From Lobulomyces angularis (taxonomy: Eukaryota; Chytridiomycota; Chytridiomycetes; Lobulomycetales; Lobulomycetaceae), in NCBI GenBank assembly GCA_027604685.1, contig JADHYX010000371.1, forward strand, positions 6,257 through 21,747: DNA of 15,491 nucleotides, in the 5' to 3' direction. The notes under the pieces are model-generated. The model was not told the origin of the DNA, did not search any database, and worked only from the letters and a program-made list of their open reading frames with translations. The translations under genes were made by a program, and so were the position numbers. Below are positions 1 through 9,993 of this stretch, piece after piece. Numbering within the stretch: position 1 is the stretch's first letter; every line of letters begins with the position of its first letter.

Positions 1-10
1 AAAAATAAAG

Positions 11-16
11 TTTATT
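11..16 (-). terminator. Candidate polyadenylation signal of chitin synthase
   Basis: AATAAA on the minus strand, about 60 bases beyond the TAG stop at 78-80. The position is typical for a fungal 3' end. The surrounding sequence is A/T-only, so the hexamer could also occur by chance. Confidence 0.35.
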
Positions 17-77
17 AAGTAAATAAATAAATTACAAAAAAGAAGAAAAAAAAAAAAGAAGCAGAAAAAAGTACTTT

Positions 78-3000
78 CTAATGATACACAGGAGTTTTTA
101 TAATAAAAATTAAACAACCAATAAATCGCACCAATGCAAAAAATGCTATTGACACAAATAGAGCAACCATATAATTTATTACAAAGCCGTTAAAGCTATT
201 TTCTGGACTTTGTGGGTCCGCTGCACCATAGGAAGCTCCGTAAGTGATCTAGTAAAATATTTAATTAAAAATTTTTTGAAAAAAATTTTTAATAAAATGA
301 CCAAAAAAAAAAAAAAAAAAAAAAAAGTTACCGCAGCACTTCCCAATAGATTAACGAAAAAGAATAAAAATAAAATGGAAAATCTGACGTTTTTATCCTG
401 ATCTTCTTTGCTCACAACTACCCTCTTTTTTTTTGGCCTTTCATCTTCGCCAGGGGGTTTTATTAAGCTTTGTAAATTGTTAACGTCAATTTCGATGTCC
501 CCATTTGCTTTAGTGGAATGCATTTCTGCTAAACCATCTTCCATTTTATTTTTAGGCAACAATTTTCCACTTAACTTTTCAGGTTCCTGAGGTCTAGTTC
601 CCCATGTTACATCATGTATATTGGACATAGCAAATCTGGAAAAAAAACAAAAATAAATAAATAAATTTTTTGTTATTAACATTTACGGTAGCATAATATT
701 AATGTAGCTAGGTAATAACAAATAATATCCAGGCATAGAGGAAATCAAATGTGCTGTATCTCTAAATAAAACACTTGCCAAAAAATATAATCCTAAAAAA
801 TTATATTCCAAATTAAATATTGTAAACAAAAAAAAAATATATATATATAAATAAATTGATAATACCATAGGTAAGCAGTATTGAAAGTACAAATAATACC
901 ACTTTCACAGGATCATTAAATTGAAAGAGCAAATACGAACTGTATCCCATCCCCACCATAATTCCAATCATAATTAGCATCCAAATTCTCGAGAGACCGG
1001 TATAAATTCCCTGTGATCCTTGTGGAGCATTCCCAACAAATATAACTATTCCAAAAATGAACATAATTATGTAAACAAATCCTAAAATGTAAACTCCAAA
1101 TGTAGGTAGGTTGATGTACTTGTGAACATTCATTAACGTTAATATAAAAACAGCATAAAAATTCATTGGTCCTTTTAAACAAAAATTAATAAAATTGTTA
1201 ATTGATAGTTCATACCGATTAGTGTCATTAAGGTATCTAGCATCAGATAATTCATTTCAGTTAAAAACAGTAATTTTCTACCAAAAGAATGTTTTGATTG
1301 GAATACTTGAACTAAAAAAAAATTATTAAAAATGAATTTAATTTAATTTAGCAAATTTCATTTTTACACATTGAAAAATATCCACTAAAAAAGGCAAACA
1401 TTGATCCATTTAACCATCTTCTTCTTTGATTTAAAAACGCACCAAGTGTTTCAGGGGCATCAGTCTAGAAAAAATATAAAAATCAACTATCATAATAGCA
1501 CACAAATTTTAAATTACAGTAGCTTTGGCTTCTTTAATGTATCTTAAATACCATCTTTCATTTTTTTTACAAAATATTTCAAAACATAAAATTCTATCTT
1601 CTGCAAGATATTTATTTGCTGAACTAATGTTCAAATAAGTTGCAACTGACAACTTAGATGGTAATTCCTTATCTTTTCCTCCTTCAGCTTTAAAGTATTC
1701 GATTAATGGTTGTCCTTTCAATGCATCATATCTGTAGGCTAAAAGAAGCATTTGATTATTAGATTTAATTTTTTAGTTTAAAATGAATTCCTACCACTAA
1801 AAGCACCAGGCAGTACTGTAATATAACCGCAAACGCCTAAAATTGAATTAATTGCGAATAACTATAATTTTAATAATAAAAGTCTACTTTGTAAAGATTT
1901 ATCCAAAATATTTGACATTTTATATTCAAAATTTTGAGCAGCCAACATAGGTTGTTTCCAAAAATTGATCCATCTCCGTAAAAACCAAGAACCTTTAATA
2001 TCTACAATAATTTCTCCACAAACACCTCCAATACTTCTGTCGCCATCAAAATGTTTCCAGAAGTGATAGAAAGACTCTACAGAAGGTTTTGTTCCCATAT
2101 CCAATAAAACAACTACATCTGGGTTCAATAAGGGACAAAATCCATTAAACGCCCAACCGTGAGAATCAATCTTTTTCTTATTGTTTTCTTTCATGCATAA
2201 AACATATTGGACAGGATACTGTTTTTTTTTTTTTATATTTATAAACTTTAACTTTATTTGAATACCTTTGATTCAGACAAGTGAAAAGATTTTTTTTTTA
2301 CTTCTGCCACAACATGCACGGAAGATGAGTATTCAAAAACATGTGCTTGAACTAAATTTTTTTAGAAAATAAAATCTCAATAATTAATAGAGATTGTTAA
2401 GGTCTTAACCTGGATCATTTTGAAAGTCCGTCATAATGTTTTCATTGGATTGATAGAGTCCTATTAAAATTTTAAGTATTATTATGTGTTACCAACGTCT
2501 TACCCATCATCTCCAAGGCAACTTTTACATTATAAGGACATTTTCCCCGTCCATCACAAACTATACACACCACAATATCCTGCCAATTCAGAGGTTTGTG
2601 CCCTGCTTCCGGATTAAGTCTCTCACTAGGATCTTTACCAGATAAACTTATATCTTCCATCTCTTGTTTACTTTTATCCAGTAAAAATTTTATATTATCA
2701 TAGACCGCCTCCATTGTTAATGAAAACAAATCACAGTCTTCGTTATACATGGTAACAACTATCATTAACTTTGCAGATGGAGTTTTTAGACTGTAAGGCT
2801 TTCTATTTATTGGGTGCCTATCTGCAAAGTCAGTAAAACCGCAGTTTACTGCAGTATAAGTTAAATTGTTGTTTTGACCAGCTAGTAAGTCTGGATATGC
2901 CGATGGTAATTTTATAGGAAAGTCGACCTGATAATACCCTATAAAAAAAATTAAAGCGGTAAATTTAAAAAAAAATGTTGAAAAAAAAAAATAATAATCT

Positions 3001-3327
3001 GTTACCGTTAGGAAAAGGTTTACTAAAAGTATCAGTTGGAGCAGATTTTGCATTATTTGAATTAAAAAAGGCTTTTGATACAGCAGAAGTAACATTAGAA
3101 GAATTATCAGAAGATGCATTTGCTGGTGAAGAAAAATAAGAAAATTGATTACTTCCTTGAGCGGGAGGTTGATTTTGTTGTTGTTGTAAATTTGTGTTTT
3201 GATTAACAGATTGATTATATGGGGCCAGTGGATAAGACCTTCAGTTAAACAGTTTACAAAAAAATTTTAATAACTAATAAAAATACATGGTGTCGGTAGG
3301 AGGAGCTTTTTGCTTTTTAGGATTCAT
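78..3327 (-). CDS. CHS: Chitin synthase (division 1, class I-III type), 14 exons, 839 aa
   Basis: Integral plasma-membrane glycosyltransferase that polymerises UDP-GlcNAc into cell-wall chitin. Exons on the minus strand, in window order: 78-248, 332-635, 687-792, 866-1171, 1216-1311, 1368-1464, 1518-1738, 1795-1836, 1888-2218, 2266-2351, 2410-2460, 2504-2938, 3006-3238, 3287-3327; they sum to 2520 bases with no internal stop. The N-terminus (about 1-90) is Gln/Asn/Ser-rich. Family motifs in order: TMYNED near 154, VCDGRGK near 219, [13 protein letters not shown] near 290, LLDMGTKP near 320, [15 protein letters not shown] near 374, LPGAFSAYRY near 401, AEDR near 452 and the catalytic QRRRW near 493. 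Several membrane segments follow, with HDVTWGT near 700 and a last hydrophobic segment close to the TAG stop. ATG at 3325-3327 is the only start joining the first exon. Length fits the family. Exact N-terminal splicing is the least certain part. Confidence 0.95.
303..326. repeat. 24-base A homopolymer inside a chitin synthase intron
   Basis: An uninterrupted run of 24 A on the plus strand lies in the 83-base penultimate intron (249-331). On the transcribed strand this is a T24 tract directly after the donor GTAAC. It is much longer than the other poly-T tracts in the window's introns, and its length is probably unstable in assembly and in populations. Confidence 0.9.
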
Positions 3328-3597
3328 TTGAAATTAATATGGATTCTTATGAAAATAAAAAAATGAAGTAACTTGTTATTAAGTTGTGAAATTGATTTTT
3401 GAAATTATCTTGAATTTTTTTATGGTTTTTTTTTACTGCCACAATTCGCAGCTTTTTATTATGTTGGATACATTCTTAACTCAGAATATTCAATACAATG
3501 AAATTTGCAGCAGTTGAATAAAAGCTGTTTATTTATTCTAAGATGTACATAATAAATGAAATATAAACAATAAATTACTATTAAAGTACTACTAAAA
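3328..3597. other. Intergenic gap between BRAP2 3' end and chitin synthase 5' end
   Basis: This 270-base gap must hold the 3' UTR of the BRAP2-like gene and the promoter and 5' UTR of chitin synthase, both on the minus strand. No open frame or RNA gene was seen. The head-to-tail gap is short, in line with a compact genome. Confidence 0.7.
3528..3537 (-). terminator. Candidate overlapping polyadenylation signals of the BRAP2-like gene
   Basis: Two overlapping AATAAA hexamers on the minus strand (3528-3533 and 3532-3537) lie about 65 bases past the TGA stop at 3598-3600. They are the clearest 3'-end signal for this gene, but sequence alone cannot prove use. Confidence 0.45.
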
Positions 3598-6054
3598 TCA
3601 CCTCTTTCCTCTACTTTTCTTTTTTTTGCTTGAACTGTTGGAAGTAGTGGAATTATTTACTGTTGTATCCACCGAGACAACACCATCCTTTAGTTCTTGC
3701 TGTTCTTCTGGACTCAGCACCTTAATTTTTTGTCCTGCTTCCAAGAAAAACATCAAGTCTCTAACTAAAAATTCCACATAGTATTTATTTATAAAATTTT
3801 ATAAAGAGGATCTTACTCTGCTCCTGCAATTCAAATATTTCCTTGTCTTTCTGCTTTAATAAATCGTCTCTGCTTCCTATTATGTCTTTAAGACTGAACT
3901 GATTCTCCATCAAACTTAAATTTAATGCTTTTTCTTCTCTATATTCCTTTTCCAGATTGACCAACTTTTCCGTTAGTACTTTTAGCTTCCGCTCTAAACT
4001 TGACTTTTCTTTGTTCAAAACGGGAATTGATTCATTTATTTTTTCGTAGAGAGCTTTGGATTCATCTCTCTCTAAGGCAAGTTGAGCAACTTGCTCCGAT
4101 ACTTCGTCCAATTGACTGGTTAATACTGATTGAAATTTAGATAATTGCGATTCATAATAGAGTCTTTGTGATTCCAATTGTGACGTCAGCAAGTATGTGT
4201 ATTCTTAAGTGATAATTTTGATAAACATAAAATTACAAAATTGATCTTTACCCAAACTAATGTGATCCAACTTCTTTTGTGTAATTCCACTTTCGTCTTC
4301 CACATAGCTGTTTCCTTTGCCGTGCTCCAATAAGTCAGGAACCGGTCCTCGAGAATTAGCTGGAGCTTCCAGTTCCACTATTTTACCTTCCAGATTTTGT
4401 ATCAGCCTGTGCACATAACCATCACCGGCATAATCCCAAACTTAAAATTGTATCAAAAACTTCAGAAAATCAAAATCTATTATAAACCTCGTTGTGTCTC
4501 GAGTTCTAACGCATATAAATGTGATGTCTCATTAAAATGGGCATATGCATGACCTTTAACATATCTACCACACCCAACATGGCCCTAAAGAAAAATTTCA
4601 ATAAATGTAGCTCACATTAAAAAAATTAATTTTATTTACACAGAGTAAACAAATCCATAAATTTTCTTGAACTCGACAAGTATCACATTCATTCTGAATT
4701 TCTTCTTGTAAAGATTTCGTAGAATAACGGCAAACTGGGCAACTAGAGTCACCCCATTTTTTGAGACATTGAGAGTGGAATGTATGATGACATATAATTG
4801 TTAACAGTGAAGTAACTGAAGCTAAAAAAATTTTTTATTCAACAAGAAAATAGAATTTTAGTCCTACCGTCCATTCGATCTAAAAGTCATACAAATGTAA
4901 AATCAAATAAACAAAAAAATACAAACCTAAACAAACAGGACAAGTAGGAAGTTCAATCAAGTTATGAGGAGCTAAGGGTATCTGATTGCTTTCAACTTCA
5001 GAATTTGAAAATTTTGAACCAAAAAACAATGAACTTGGAACATCCTGATGTGGTGGAAAAGCATAGGGTGGTATAGCATGCGACTTGAATTCAACAGATT
5101 TTATATATACTACAAAAATCATTAAATAAATATACAACATTTCCAAGGAAATACCAATGTGACACTGTTCCTCCTGCATTGAATTAAAATTTAAACCATT
5201 AAATTGTTCGTACACAAGATCTGCATCCGCTCGCTCTCTAAATTTCATCAGAACTATGTAGCGATTCGGAAAGGAATCTCGAATAATTCTTAATTAAAAC
5301 GATTATATTTACAAATGAAAAAAAAAAAAACATTAAATAACAATACCTGAAATTAGATACCATTGATGTAACGGCTCCAATAAAATTTAAAAAATCTTGG
5401 GTTGTCATATAAGAAGGAACAGCTAAGACTGCTAAGATTAATCCTGACCCCTTTAACTGCTTCTTTTCGTCACTTGTATATTGTGGACCCGGCTCATTAT
5501 AATTGCTGTTGTTCATAATGTCATCCACTTCGTTCAAATCTCTATACAAATGAAGAATACCAAAGTTCAGCTCTGTTGTTCCACATTTAAAAGCTGCAAA
5601 ATACCCACTATTAAAAATTTTAATAAAAATTCATAAAGGAATTGAATATAATTGAATATCTTGCTGCAATATTAAACCTTCTTACTATAAAATATTGCAT
5701 TTAAAGAATAATTTTTATACCTGGTAGTTTGGACGTGAGGTTTCGAAGTTTTAATTAAAGGAAAAGAAATTTGAGACAAATCGGCATCTGCACTCATCTC
5801 CACGCTTTCGATCGTTAAAGGACCAAATCTTTTGTCAAATTAAAATATTATGTAATTATTAATGTATTAAGAAACAATAAAAAAAACCTGAAGTCTTTTG
5901 AGAGTAAGTTGTAACCTGTTGAAGATTTCTTTTTGGAAGAAGACGATGAAGTAACTTGTTTATAGGACGATTTTAAATTCGAAAAAATATCTGTTGGAAG
6001 ATCTAAATTTTCACCTTGATTTAAATTGAAAATTTCAAATACTAAAACAAACAT
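3598..6054 (-). CDS. ETP1: BRAP2/Etp1-type RING and UBP zinc-finger ubiquitin ligase, 11 exons, 628 aa
   Basis: Homologue of animal BRAP/IMP and yeast Etp1, cytosolic ubiquitin-binding RING proteins (in animals a Ras-responsive brake on MAPK scaffolding). Exons: 3598-3764, 3817-4203, 4252-4440, 4488-4584, 4640-4821, 4868-4879, 4927-5109, 5155-5288, 5347-5607, 5721-5828, 5888-6054; total 1887 bases, open throughout. Domains: a BRAP2 RRM-like domain (about 130-260, containing FRIIRDSFPNRYIVLMKF); a RING-H2 finger (CPVCLDRMD, then CHHTFHSQC, then CPVCRY, about 280-330); a UBP-type zinc finger (CDTC, LWICLLCGHVGCGRYVKGHA, about 335-400); then VWDYAGDGYVHRL, a long coiled coil (about 430-575), LRDLMFFLEA-like IRDLMFFLEAGQKI, and a basic tail ending KKKKSRGKR. 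ATG at 6052-6054 gives an N-terminus (MFVLVFEI) like that of BRAP. The 113-base intron at 5608-5720 is the least secure junction. Confidence 0.94.
4868..4879 (-). other. 12-base microexon in the RING finger coding region
   Basis: The sequence between acceptor AG and donor GTAGGA is only 12 bases. It supplies the last two bases of an Asp codon, then Arg-Met-Asp and the first base of the next codon, rebuilding CPVCLDRMDA at the start of the RING finger. The family has CxxCLERMD here, so the exon is needed for a normal protein. Flanking introns are 46 and 47 bases. Confidence 0.85.
5110..5154 (-). other. 45-base stop-free intron in frame with its exons
   Basis: GTATTT...TTTTTGTAG, 45 bases, lies inside a continuous open frame. 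Removal joins CHI to VYIKSVEFKS, which matches BRAP (CQLVYVERAEVLKS). Retention would insert 15 mostly hydrophobic residues without a stop. Among the inferred introns whose length is a multiple of three, it is the only one without an in-frame stop. Confidence 0.75.
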
Positions 6055-6658
6055 AAACTTCAAAAATTTGCGTTTCTTTTTATAGTCAAGTACTGTTTTG
6101 ACTCTACAATTAAACTTTTACTTTAATAAATTTGGAAATGGAAATTTGATTAAATTTTATAAAAGAAAAAAATTTTAATATCAAATAAAAAACTTGGCAT
6201 ACCAGTTGAGATTAATGAAAATACAATAAATTCCTAATTTTTTAGTTGATATTATTCAAAATGTTATATTAATTGCAGTAACTAAGTAGTTTTGTAAATT
6301 TTTATAAAAACAATTGAAGTTTGTTGTGGCACAAAATTATTTACTTCCTTTATTATCTTCAAAATCGTTTTGCATGTAGTATAATCAAGAACATATATTT
6401 AATTATCATACCAAATTAACGATGACTGGTATTAAAAATCATTATTAGGAGGTTACTGATTCAACAATTGTTTCAAAATCTCTTAAACTAGATTTTAATA
6501 GTAATTAGACGAAGAAATTTAATTTGTTAATTTGAAAAAACTTTTTAATGGATTACTATGAAATAAAACGAAATTTAGAAAATAAAATGCAAATAAAATG
6601 GTATAAAGAGAATTGGATTTTAACCTATTTCGTGTTACACAACCTCTTTTTTAGAGAA
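6055..6658. promoter_or_regulatory. Divergent intergenic region between BRAP2-like gene and T-protein gene
   Basis: About 600 bases separate two divergent start codons (minus-strand ATG at 6054, plus-strand ATG at 6659), so both promoters must lie here. The sequence is plain AT-rich DNA. No conserved box is clear enough to call. In-frame upstream ATGs at 6548 and 6590 belong to the T-protein reading frame and are discussed there. Confidence 0.6.
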
Positions 6659-8164
6659 ATGAACTTAATTAAACTTTCCAGAAATTTTTCAACAACCAAT
6701 AGATCTTTAAGTTTAAAAAAAACTAAACTATTTGATTTTCATGTGTCAAAAGGAGGCAAAATGGTTGAATTTGCCGGTTGGTCAATGCCAGTGCAATATT
6801 CTAATTTAGGAGTTTTAGCTTCACGTAAGTTCTGCAATTTGTTTTGTTCATTCCATTTAAATTAGATTACAGTTTTAACGTATTAAATACTAGTTTTAAA
6901 AAAAGGATCGCAAACAATTTTTTTTTTTGAAGTTTCATCTACTTTTTGATTCTAACTTTAATTTTTTAATTTTATTTCTAAAGATATGTGGACAAGAGAA
7001 AATTCCTCCATTTTCGATGTCTCACATATGCTTCAAACACGCTGGGAAGGTAAGGATGTGACTAAATTTTTGGAAACTTTAGTTGTCGCAGACTTAAAAA
7101 GTTTACCTTTGGGCAGTTCCACTTTATCTCTTTTTACAGTTATATATACACTCACAAAATATTATTAATTATAAAAAAATTTTTTAGAATGAAAATGGTG
7201 GAATTATTGATGATACAGTAATAAATAAGCAAGATGAAAAAGGATATTATGTTGTGAGCAACGCAGGATGTTCCGAGAAAGATCTAAAGCATATTCATAG
7301 TCAACTGGAATCATTTCAAAATAAAGGAGGAGATTGCCAGGTCAAAACATTGGATTTATCTCTAATTGCTTTGCAAGGCCCAAAATCTTGCCATGTTATA
7401 GAAAAATTAACAAATAAAAGTTTCAAAGATTTTAGTTTTATGACTAGTAGAAGAATGGAAATAAACGGCGTTGAGGTGTACATTACTCGATGTGGATACA
7501 CAGGCGAAGATGGTTTTGAAATTTCTGTCTCTCATGATGATGTAGTAAAGTTAACAGAAGTGTTATTAAATGAACCTGAAGTAGAATTGGCAGGTTTAGG
7601 AGCTAGGGACAGTTTGAGACTGGAGGCTGGTTTATGTTTATATGGGCACGATTTGAATGAGGAGATATCTCCTGTGGAAGGTGGTTTGACATGGACGATT
7701 GGAAAGAACAGAAGAGTAGAAGGTATTGGCAAAAAAAGACAAAAGAAAAATTTTATATAATAATTTAAGGTGGATTTCTTGGAGCCGATAAAATCTTACC
7801 ACAGATTAAACCTGGTGGATTAAAAAGACGAATCGGATTAATAGTCGAAGGAGCTCCTGCAAGGGAAAATGCAGAAGTTTTTGATCTGGATGGAAACTCT
7901 ATTGGTAATACCAATGAACAAAGGAATAAATTCTTATATTTTCATTATAGGTGTTGTCACTTCAGGATGTCCTAGTCCCTGCTTAAAAAAAAATATTGCA
8001 ATGGCGTATGTTCAAAAAGGTATGATATAGAAATTTTTTGATATTATAACTCGTTAGGTTTTCACAAACAGGGAACTGATTTAAAAGTGAAAGTACGTAA
8101 CAAACTTCAAGATGCCAAAGTAACAAAAATGCCGTTTGTTCCTCATCAATATTATAGAGGTTAG
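6659..8164 (+). CDS. GCV1: Aminomethyltransferase, glycine cleavage system T-protein, 6 exons, 388 aa
   Basis: Mitochondrial T-protein: takes the aminomethyl group from the lipoyl H-protein and transfers the carbon to tetrahydrofolate, releasing ammonia. Exons: 6659-6824, 6984-7138, 7188-7722, 7770-7904, 7951-8019, 8058-8164; total 1167 bases, open throughout, TAG stop. The N-terminus from 6659 ([20 protein letters not shown]) has no acidic residues and is Arg/Ser-rich, a typical presequence. Next come [38 protein letters not shown] (the Asp loop near folate), [77 protein letters not shown] and MPFVPHQYY. It is near full length compared with animal AMT. The first intron (159 bases) is the longest in the window and the fifth (38 bases) the shortest. 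The frame is open upstream to an ATG at 6548, but that start would bury the presequence. Confidence 0.96.
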
Positions 8165-8342
8165 GTAGAAATTTTTTTTGTTGATTGATTTTAGCAAATG
8201 TAAAATTTGCTTAGAAAAAGTAGAATTTAAACAGGAAAATGTTAATATTATATTAATAAGAATAGGATCTTAAGCTATTTAAACTATAAACTTGGAATTA
8301 AGTTAAATACAATTAAATTTGGGAAAAGAAAAAAGAAATTCT
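8165..8342. other. Convergent 3' gap between T-protein and SWEET genes
   Basis: Only 178 bases separate the two stop codons of these tail-to-tail genes, so their 3' UTRs probably abut or overlap. No canonical AATAAA was seen on either strand here and no other feature was recognised. Confidence 0.6.
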
Positions 8343-9234
8343 TTAGATTTTTGGAGCTTCTGGATCAACTTCTACGTGTACTGTAGTTTCCGATGATTCC
8401 AATTTTGCAGGAAATATAATTCTACAAATTAGCTGAAGAATACCCATAGTAGTACTTGCCATAGATGGGCCAGCAACAAACCTATTAAAAAATGAAACTA
8501 TTTAAATTTTTCTTGACAAAAAAATTTTACCAATCTCCAATTATCAAACCATATATAGCCCAACTACCACTACACATGATGGTAGTGATGCAGAGAGGAG
8601 CATGAATTGATGCACTATTTCTAGTTTTAATAACTTTGAAGATCACAGTAAAAGGACTAGCAAAGAATAAAAGTTGTATTATAACGGCGACAGTACCTAA
8701 AGGAACTCGTTGGAAAGGGCTGTTGATTGGTTTCAGTGACATAATGCTGACACCACCAGCTAATAACGAAAAGGCGCTTCCAGCAAAGAAACTGATAATC
8801 ATCATTTTACGTTGCTGAGTATTTGCCAAGGGATACGTTTCAAATGTATAAAAGAGGCCAAGGAAATATCCTACAAAGTTGCTAAAAAGAAAAAACCAGT
8901 CTTCTATCAGAAGGGAGTAGATGATCCAAGCAAAAGTTTGATTTGCCATCCTAAAGTTTATTAATAAACAATTTGCTATCTGCTATTAGTCATATAATAT
9001 AATACCATGGATAAGGTACTGGATTTAATGGACCCAAGTTTTTTTCCTTTCTGACTCTCAAAACAGTTAGAAGTGGTGAAAAAAACAACACATGTGCCAT
9101 TAGACAACCTGATTATATAAAATAAAGTTGGGAAAATTAAATTGTTCAAAAATAAAAAGAAAACTACCAATAGCCGGAATGATGTACTTTATGATAATAT
9201 TGCAAGCTTCGTTAGTGCATACTATTCCAATCAT
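8343..9234 (-). CDS. SWEET-family (MtN3/saliva) sugar transporter, 4 exons, 242 aa
   Basis: Bidirectional sugar uniporter of the plasma membrane or endomembranes. Exons: 8343-8481, 8531-8950, 9006-9108, 9168-9234; total 729 bases, ending in TAA. Two three-helix MtN3 repeats joined by a linker helix are visible. Repeat 1 (about 20-90) has FSPLLTVLRVRKEKNLG, NPVPYPWMANQTFAWIIY and LIEDWFFLFSNFVGYFLGLFY. Repeat 2 (about 140-215) has ASPFTVIFKVIKTRNS, APLCITTIMCSGSWAIYGLI and IGDWFVAGPSMASTTMGILQ. Each repeat keeps the family's Ser-Pro and Trp-x-x-Tyr-type signatures. The tail is short, acidic and hydrophilic. ATG at 9232-9234 opens a first exon of 67 bases; length matches the family. The substrate cannot be read from the sequence. 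Confidence 0.93.
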
Positions 9235-9453
9235 TTTCTTTTTTTGAGTTTATTGAAACAGTGTAATTAAATTCTATTAGGTGTTGATTATTGTAGTTTG
9301 AATTCAAAATAGGTATGAGAAAAATAGTCTATGAGAATAAGAATTGCCAGAAAAATTAAAATAAAAAAAGTAGCAAAAAATAAAAATATGAAATTAAATT
9401 TGGTATATAAAAGGAAGTTTTTTAAAAATTTTTTATATACTGATAATTCTTTA

Positions 9454-9489
9454 TTTTTTATTTTTTATTTTTTATTTTTTTTTTTTTTT
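9454..9489. repeat. Heptamer TTTTTTA x3 followed by T15
   Basis: Three perfect TTTTTTA units (9454-9474) are followed by 15 T (9475-9489). Read on the minus strand this is A15 then three TAAAAAA units, right at the end of the coding-like block 9490-9725. It may be a simple repeat or the A-rich tail of a retroposed copy. Confidence 0.8.
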
Positions 9490-9725
9490 GGTATTTGCCT
9501 GTAAAGCTCTGAAGTGGAGAGCGTAAGAGTTTTGTACCCAGTTTTTCGCATAAAAAGATTAATGATACTGCCTATAAAATGGCCGGTGTAAATGCTCAAA
9601 CGAGTTACAGCACTTGGTGCAGCTTGATGATCTGTTTTGCGGTCTCTTTGATGCTCATAGCAACAATACAATTTTTTCAGTAGTGTTTTCACACAAGTTT
9701 CAGTCCGTTTCTTTAACACAACCAC
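9465..9725 (-). CDS. Candidate exon of an unidentified small protein with histone-fold-like spacing
   Basis: An 86-codon open frame without its own ATG, less AT-rich than its flanks. Its upstream edge at 9725 sits behind a good acceptor (TACAG), so it could be the last exon of a spliced gene. One possible first exon is 9815-9835 (donor GTAATA), giving about 93 aa; this is only a guess. The layout is a basic amphipathic segment (VKTLLKKL), then SAVTRLSIYTGHFIGSIINL, a short linker KTGYKTLT, and STSELYRQI. This resembles the helix spacing of NF-YB/POLE3-type histone folds, but identity is weak. The frame ends in Lys codons inside the A15 tract, so its C-terminus depends on homopolymer length. 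It could also be a retroposed fragment or chance. Confidence 0.35.
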   Translation of the reverse strand: MVVLKKRTETCVKTLLKKLYCCYEHQRDRKTDHQAAPSAVTRLSIYTGHFIGSIINLFMRKTGYKTLTLSTSELYRQIPKKKKNKK

Positions 9726-9993
9726 CTGTATTTGGAAATTGCATCACAAACTAATTCGCTTAAATCTCCTTATAGAATACAGTGTTTACAGGTTGTTGAA
9801 AATATGATTATTACACTATCATTACAGATCATCATGCTTTATATTACTGCCATAAAACTTTTAAATAAAATGTTATCTACGTAATATTGCGTTGCACATT
9901 ATCGAACTACAATTTTCAGAATTTGACAAGTTGAAAGTTGTCAGAAGTTCCTCCGCTCCTCTTCCCTTAAAGTTTAACCGAAAAAGAAGGTTC

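Noticed and set aside
408..590. Plus-strand open frame inside the chitin synthase
   Set aside because: Antisense to the conserved exon with HDVTWGT; no support of its own.
916..1182. Alternative minus-strand frame of 88 codons
   Set aside because: It is out of frame with the chitin synthase exon that encodes the expected membrane helices; an overlapping shadow.
5608..5720. A second acceptor (TTTTGCAG, ending near 5596) for the 113-base BRAP2 intron
   Set aside because: It would put the join into a stop codon two codons later, whereas the TTTTTAATAG acceptor keeps the frame into the conserved GILHLYR segment.
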